From: Lyophyllum atratum | Lineage: Eukaryota > Basidiomycota > Agaricomycetes > Agaricales > Lyophyllaceae | Length of the DNA: 64,000 bases | Direction: 5' to 3' | Assembly (NCBI GenBank): GCA_014905825.1 | Contig: JACGCN010000044.1 | Coordinates: forward strand, 332,189-396,188 | Program-made: the position numbers and the translations under genes | Shown here: in pieces, positions 63,148-64,000 of the stretch | How the letters are laid out: each line of letters begins with the position of its first letter | Position numbering within the stretch: the stretch's first letter is position 1 | The notes under the pieces: model-generated | The model's input: only the letters and a program-made list of their open reading frames with translations | Databases searched by the model: none | Told to the model about the DNA's origin: nothing

Positions 63148-64000
63148 TTATAACTGCCAACGCGGAAGGCTTGTATAGGTGTATGAACTCAGGGCATGGG
63201 TCTTCCGAACAGTCCTCCGCCTGTAGGATATATTCCTGGGCGTCTTGGGCATCAAGATCATCGTCTAAAGCCAGAATGGACTATGTAAATAGTTGCAACA
63301 TGAAGAAAATCTCACATGATAATTGTGTTCCGGAACCGTATCGATGTATAATTCCAGACGGCGAATGATCGTGGCAATGAGTCCCAAGTTGCAGATACGC
63401 AAACTACCAGAGTATGAGAAAAAAGCAGTGGTGGAGGATGCTCGGAGACTTACTTGTTCACCAATGCACCTGTGTCGACCCGCTCCAAAAGGCTGGTACG
63501 GGCTCTCGGTACCCTTGCTAACCGCGCCAAATCCATAGTCGATTTTTTCGCCATGCTCATCAGCGTAGGTCGCGAATGCTTGTGCGGCGATACCCTCAGG
63601 GTCACTCCAGCGATAAGGATCCCACTTGAGAGAGTCTTCCATACTCTGGGATCGTTTGACTAATGAGGGGCGAGGCAAGGACCCAGTTTCCTTTGGGGAC
63701 GACATATGTGTATCTTCAGAAGGTGCAGAGAGAGAGGCAGGGATGACGACATCGTCTCGAACTCCCCGCATGATGCTATGAATGGGAGGATGAAGACGAA
63801 GGGTCTCGCGGATGACAGCGTCCATGAGAAGGTAGCTCCCGGAGTTCCTCGTAGGTCATAGAGCGAAGCTGCCGTCAGGAGATCCGAAGTGCTTGACTTG
63901 TTCTTGGTAGAGGGCTTCCCTGTTACATAAAATATTCAGCACAATGTCGATAGTGGACCAATGAGCAAATTGCTAACGCGATGTCTGGATTGGCAGCAAG
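63148..64000 (-). CDS. CYP51 copy 2, C-terminal half (runs off the right edge), with frame breaks
   Basis: Second sterol 14-alpha-demethylase-like P450. It shows VIRETLRLHPPIHSIMRGVR, WDPYRWSDPEGIAAQAFATY, YGFGAVSKGTESPYQPFGAG and RHRCIGEQ, nearly identical in order to copy 1. The last intron is GTGAGA..GCTTTAG. The C-terminus differs: TMILMPKTPRNISYRRR is followed by an extra 20 or so residues (TVRKTHALSSYTYTSLPRWQ) to a stop at 63148. Frame changes without splice sites occur near 63715 and 63655-63630, where YVVPKGNWVLASP is read in another frame. Sequence beyond 64000 is needed for the N-terminal half. It may be a functional paralog, a pseudogene, or an error-laden reading. Confidence 0.78.

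Noticed and set aside
1..64000. tRNA or rRNA genes, CRISPR arrays, intact transposons
   Set aside because: No convincing A/B-box pair with a foldable cloverleaf, no spaced direct-repeat array and no transposase or reverse transcriptase motif was found by eye. A tRNA scan would be needed to exclude a tRNA fully.

Overview
The window reads as nuclear DNA of a filamentous basidiomycete, most likely an Agaricomycete (mushroom or wood-decay type). Genes are dense on both strands and cut by many short (about 48-60 nt) GT..AG introns with CTAAC/CTGAC-like branch points. Three features point to this group: a fungal type I fatty acid synthase encoded as one fused beta-alpha polypeptide, basidiomycete-style Zn2Cys6 regulators with a CDEQ-GxW-PEWxR signature, and a DUF6535 membrane protein. 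No bacterial operon structure, CRISPR array, rRNA gene or intact transposon was seen. Gene models below were spliced by hand. For RhoGAP, GMC-A, GBD/FH3, DnaJ, kelch, ACBP, tandem PH, both regulators, Gtr2 and FAS the exons sum to a whole number of codons.

Layout. 1-629 (-): 5' part of a GH17 type II membrane glucanase. 1038-2675 (-): Sac7-like RhoGAP. 3372-6097 (+) and 8790-11630 (-): two paralogous GMC flavo-oxidoreductases pointing at each other and flanking a formin-type GBD/FH3 protein (6342-8506, +). 12115-13648 (-): DnaJ co-chaperone. 13649-16768: no gene recognised. 16769-19915 (+): kelch-propeller membrane protein. 21918-22447 (-): acyl-CoA-binding protein, head-to-head with a tandem PH-domain protein (22991-24606, +). 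25518-27660 and 28636-31146 (+): two tandem paralogous Zn2Cys6 regulators. 31147-33534: gene-poor, with a cluster of perfect dyads at 32026-32125. 33535-36927 (-): VTC polyphosphate polymerase, head-to-head with Gtr2/RagC GTPase (37174-38689, +). 39144-52052 (+): FAS, 22 exons and 3,933 residues. 52410-54448 (-): DEAD-box helicase Dbp5. 54552-55504 (+): NMN adenylyltransferase-like protein. 55541-58283 (-): DUF6535 membrane protein. 58771-60740 (+): Pwp1-type WD40 protein. 60862-62837 and 63148-64000 (-): two tandem CYP51 (Erg11) genes, the second cut by the window edge.

The genes are mostly core eukaryotic functions: lipid synthesis and handling (FAS, ACBP, CYP51), Rho signalling (RhoGAP, FH3 protein), vacuole/TORC1 nutrient sensing (VTC, Gtr2) and mRNA export (Dbp5). 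The accessory elements are the GMC pair, the regulator pair and the DUF6535 gene. I see no secondary-metabolite cluster.

The most distinctive observations are: (i) a 4-nt micro-exon conserved in both GMC paralogs; (ii) the codon of the FAS ketosynthase active-site cysteine split by an intron; (iii) two candidate GC-AG introns; (iv) short shared promoters, especially VTC/Gtr2; and (v) a sharp change at about 54.5-54.9 kb. Upstream, every gene examined in detail is frame-clean, including 3,933 codons of FAS. Downstream, all five genes carry single-base frame breaks. I read this as a local assembly/base-quality problem rather than biology, but it should be resolved before those five models are trusted.
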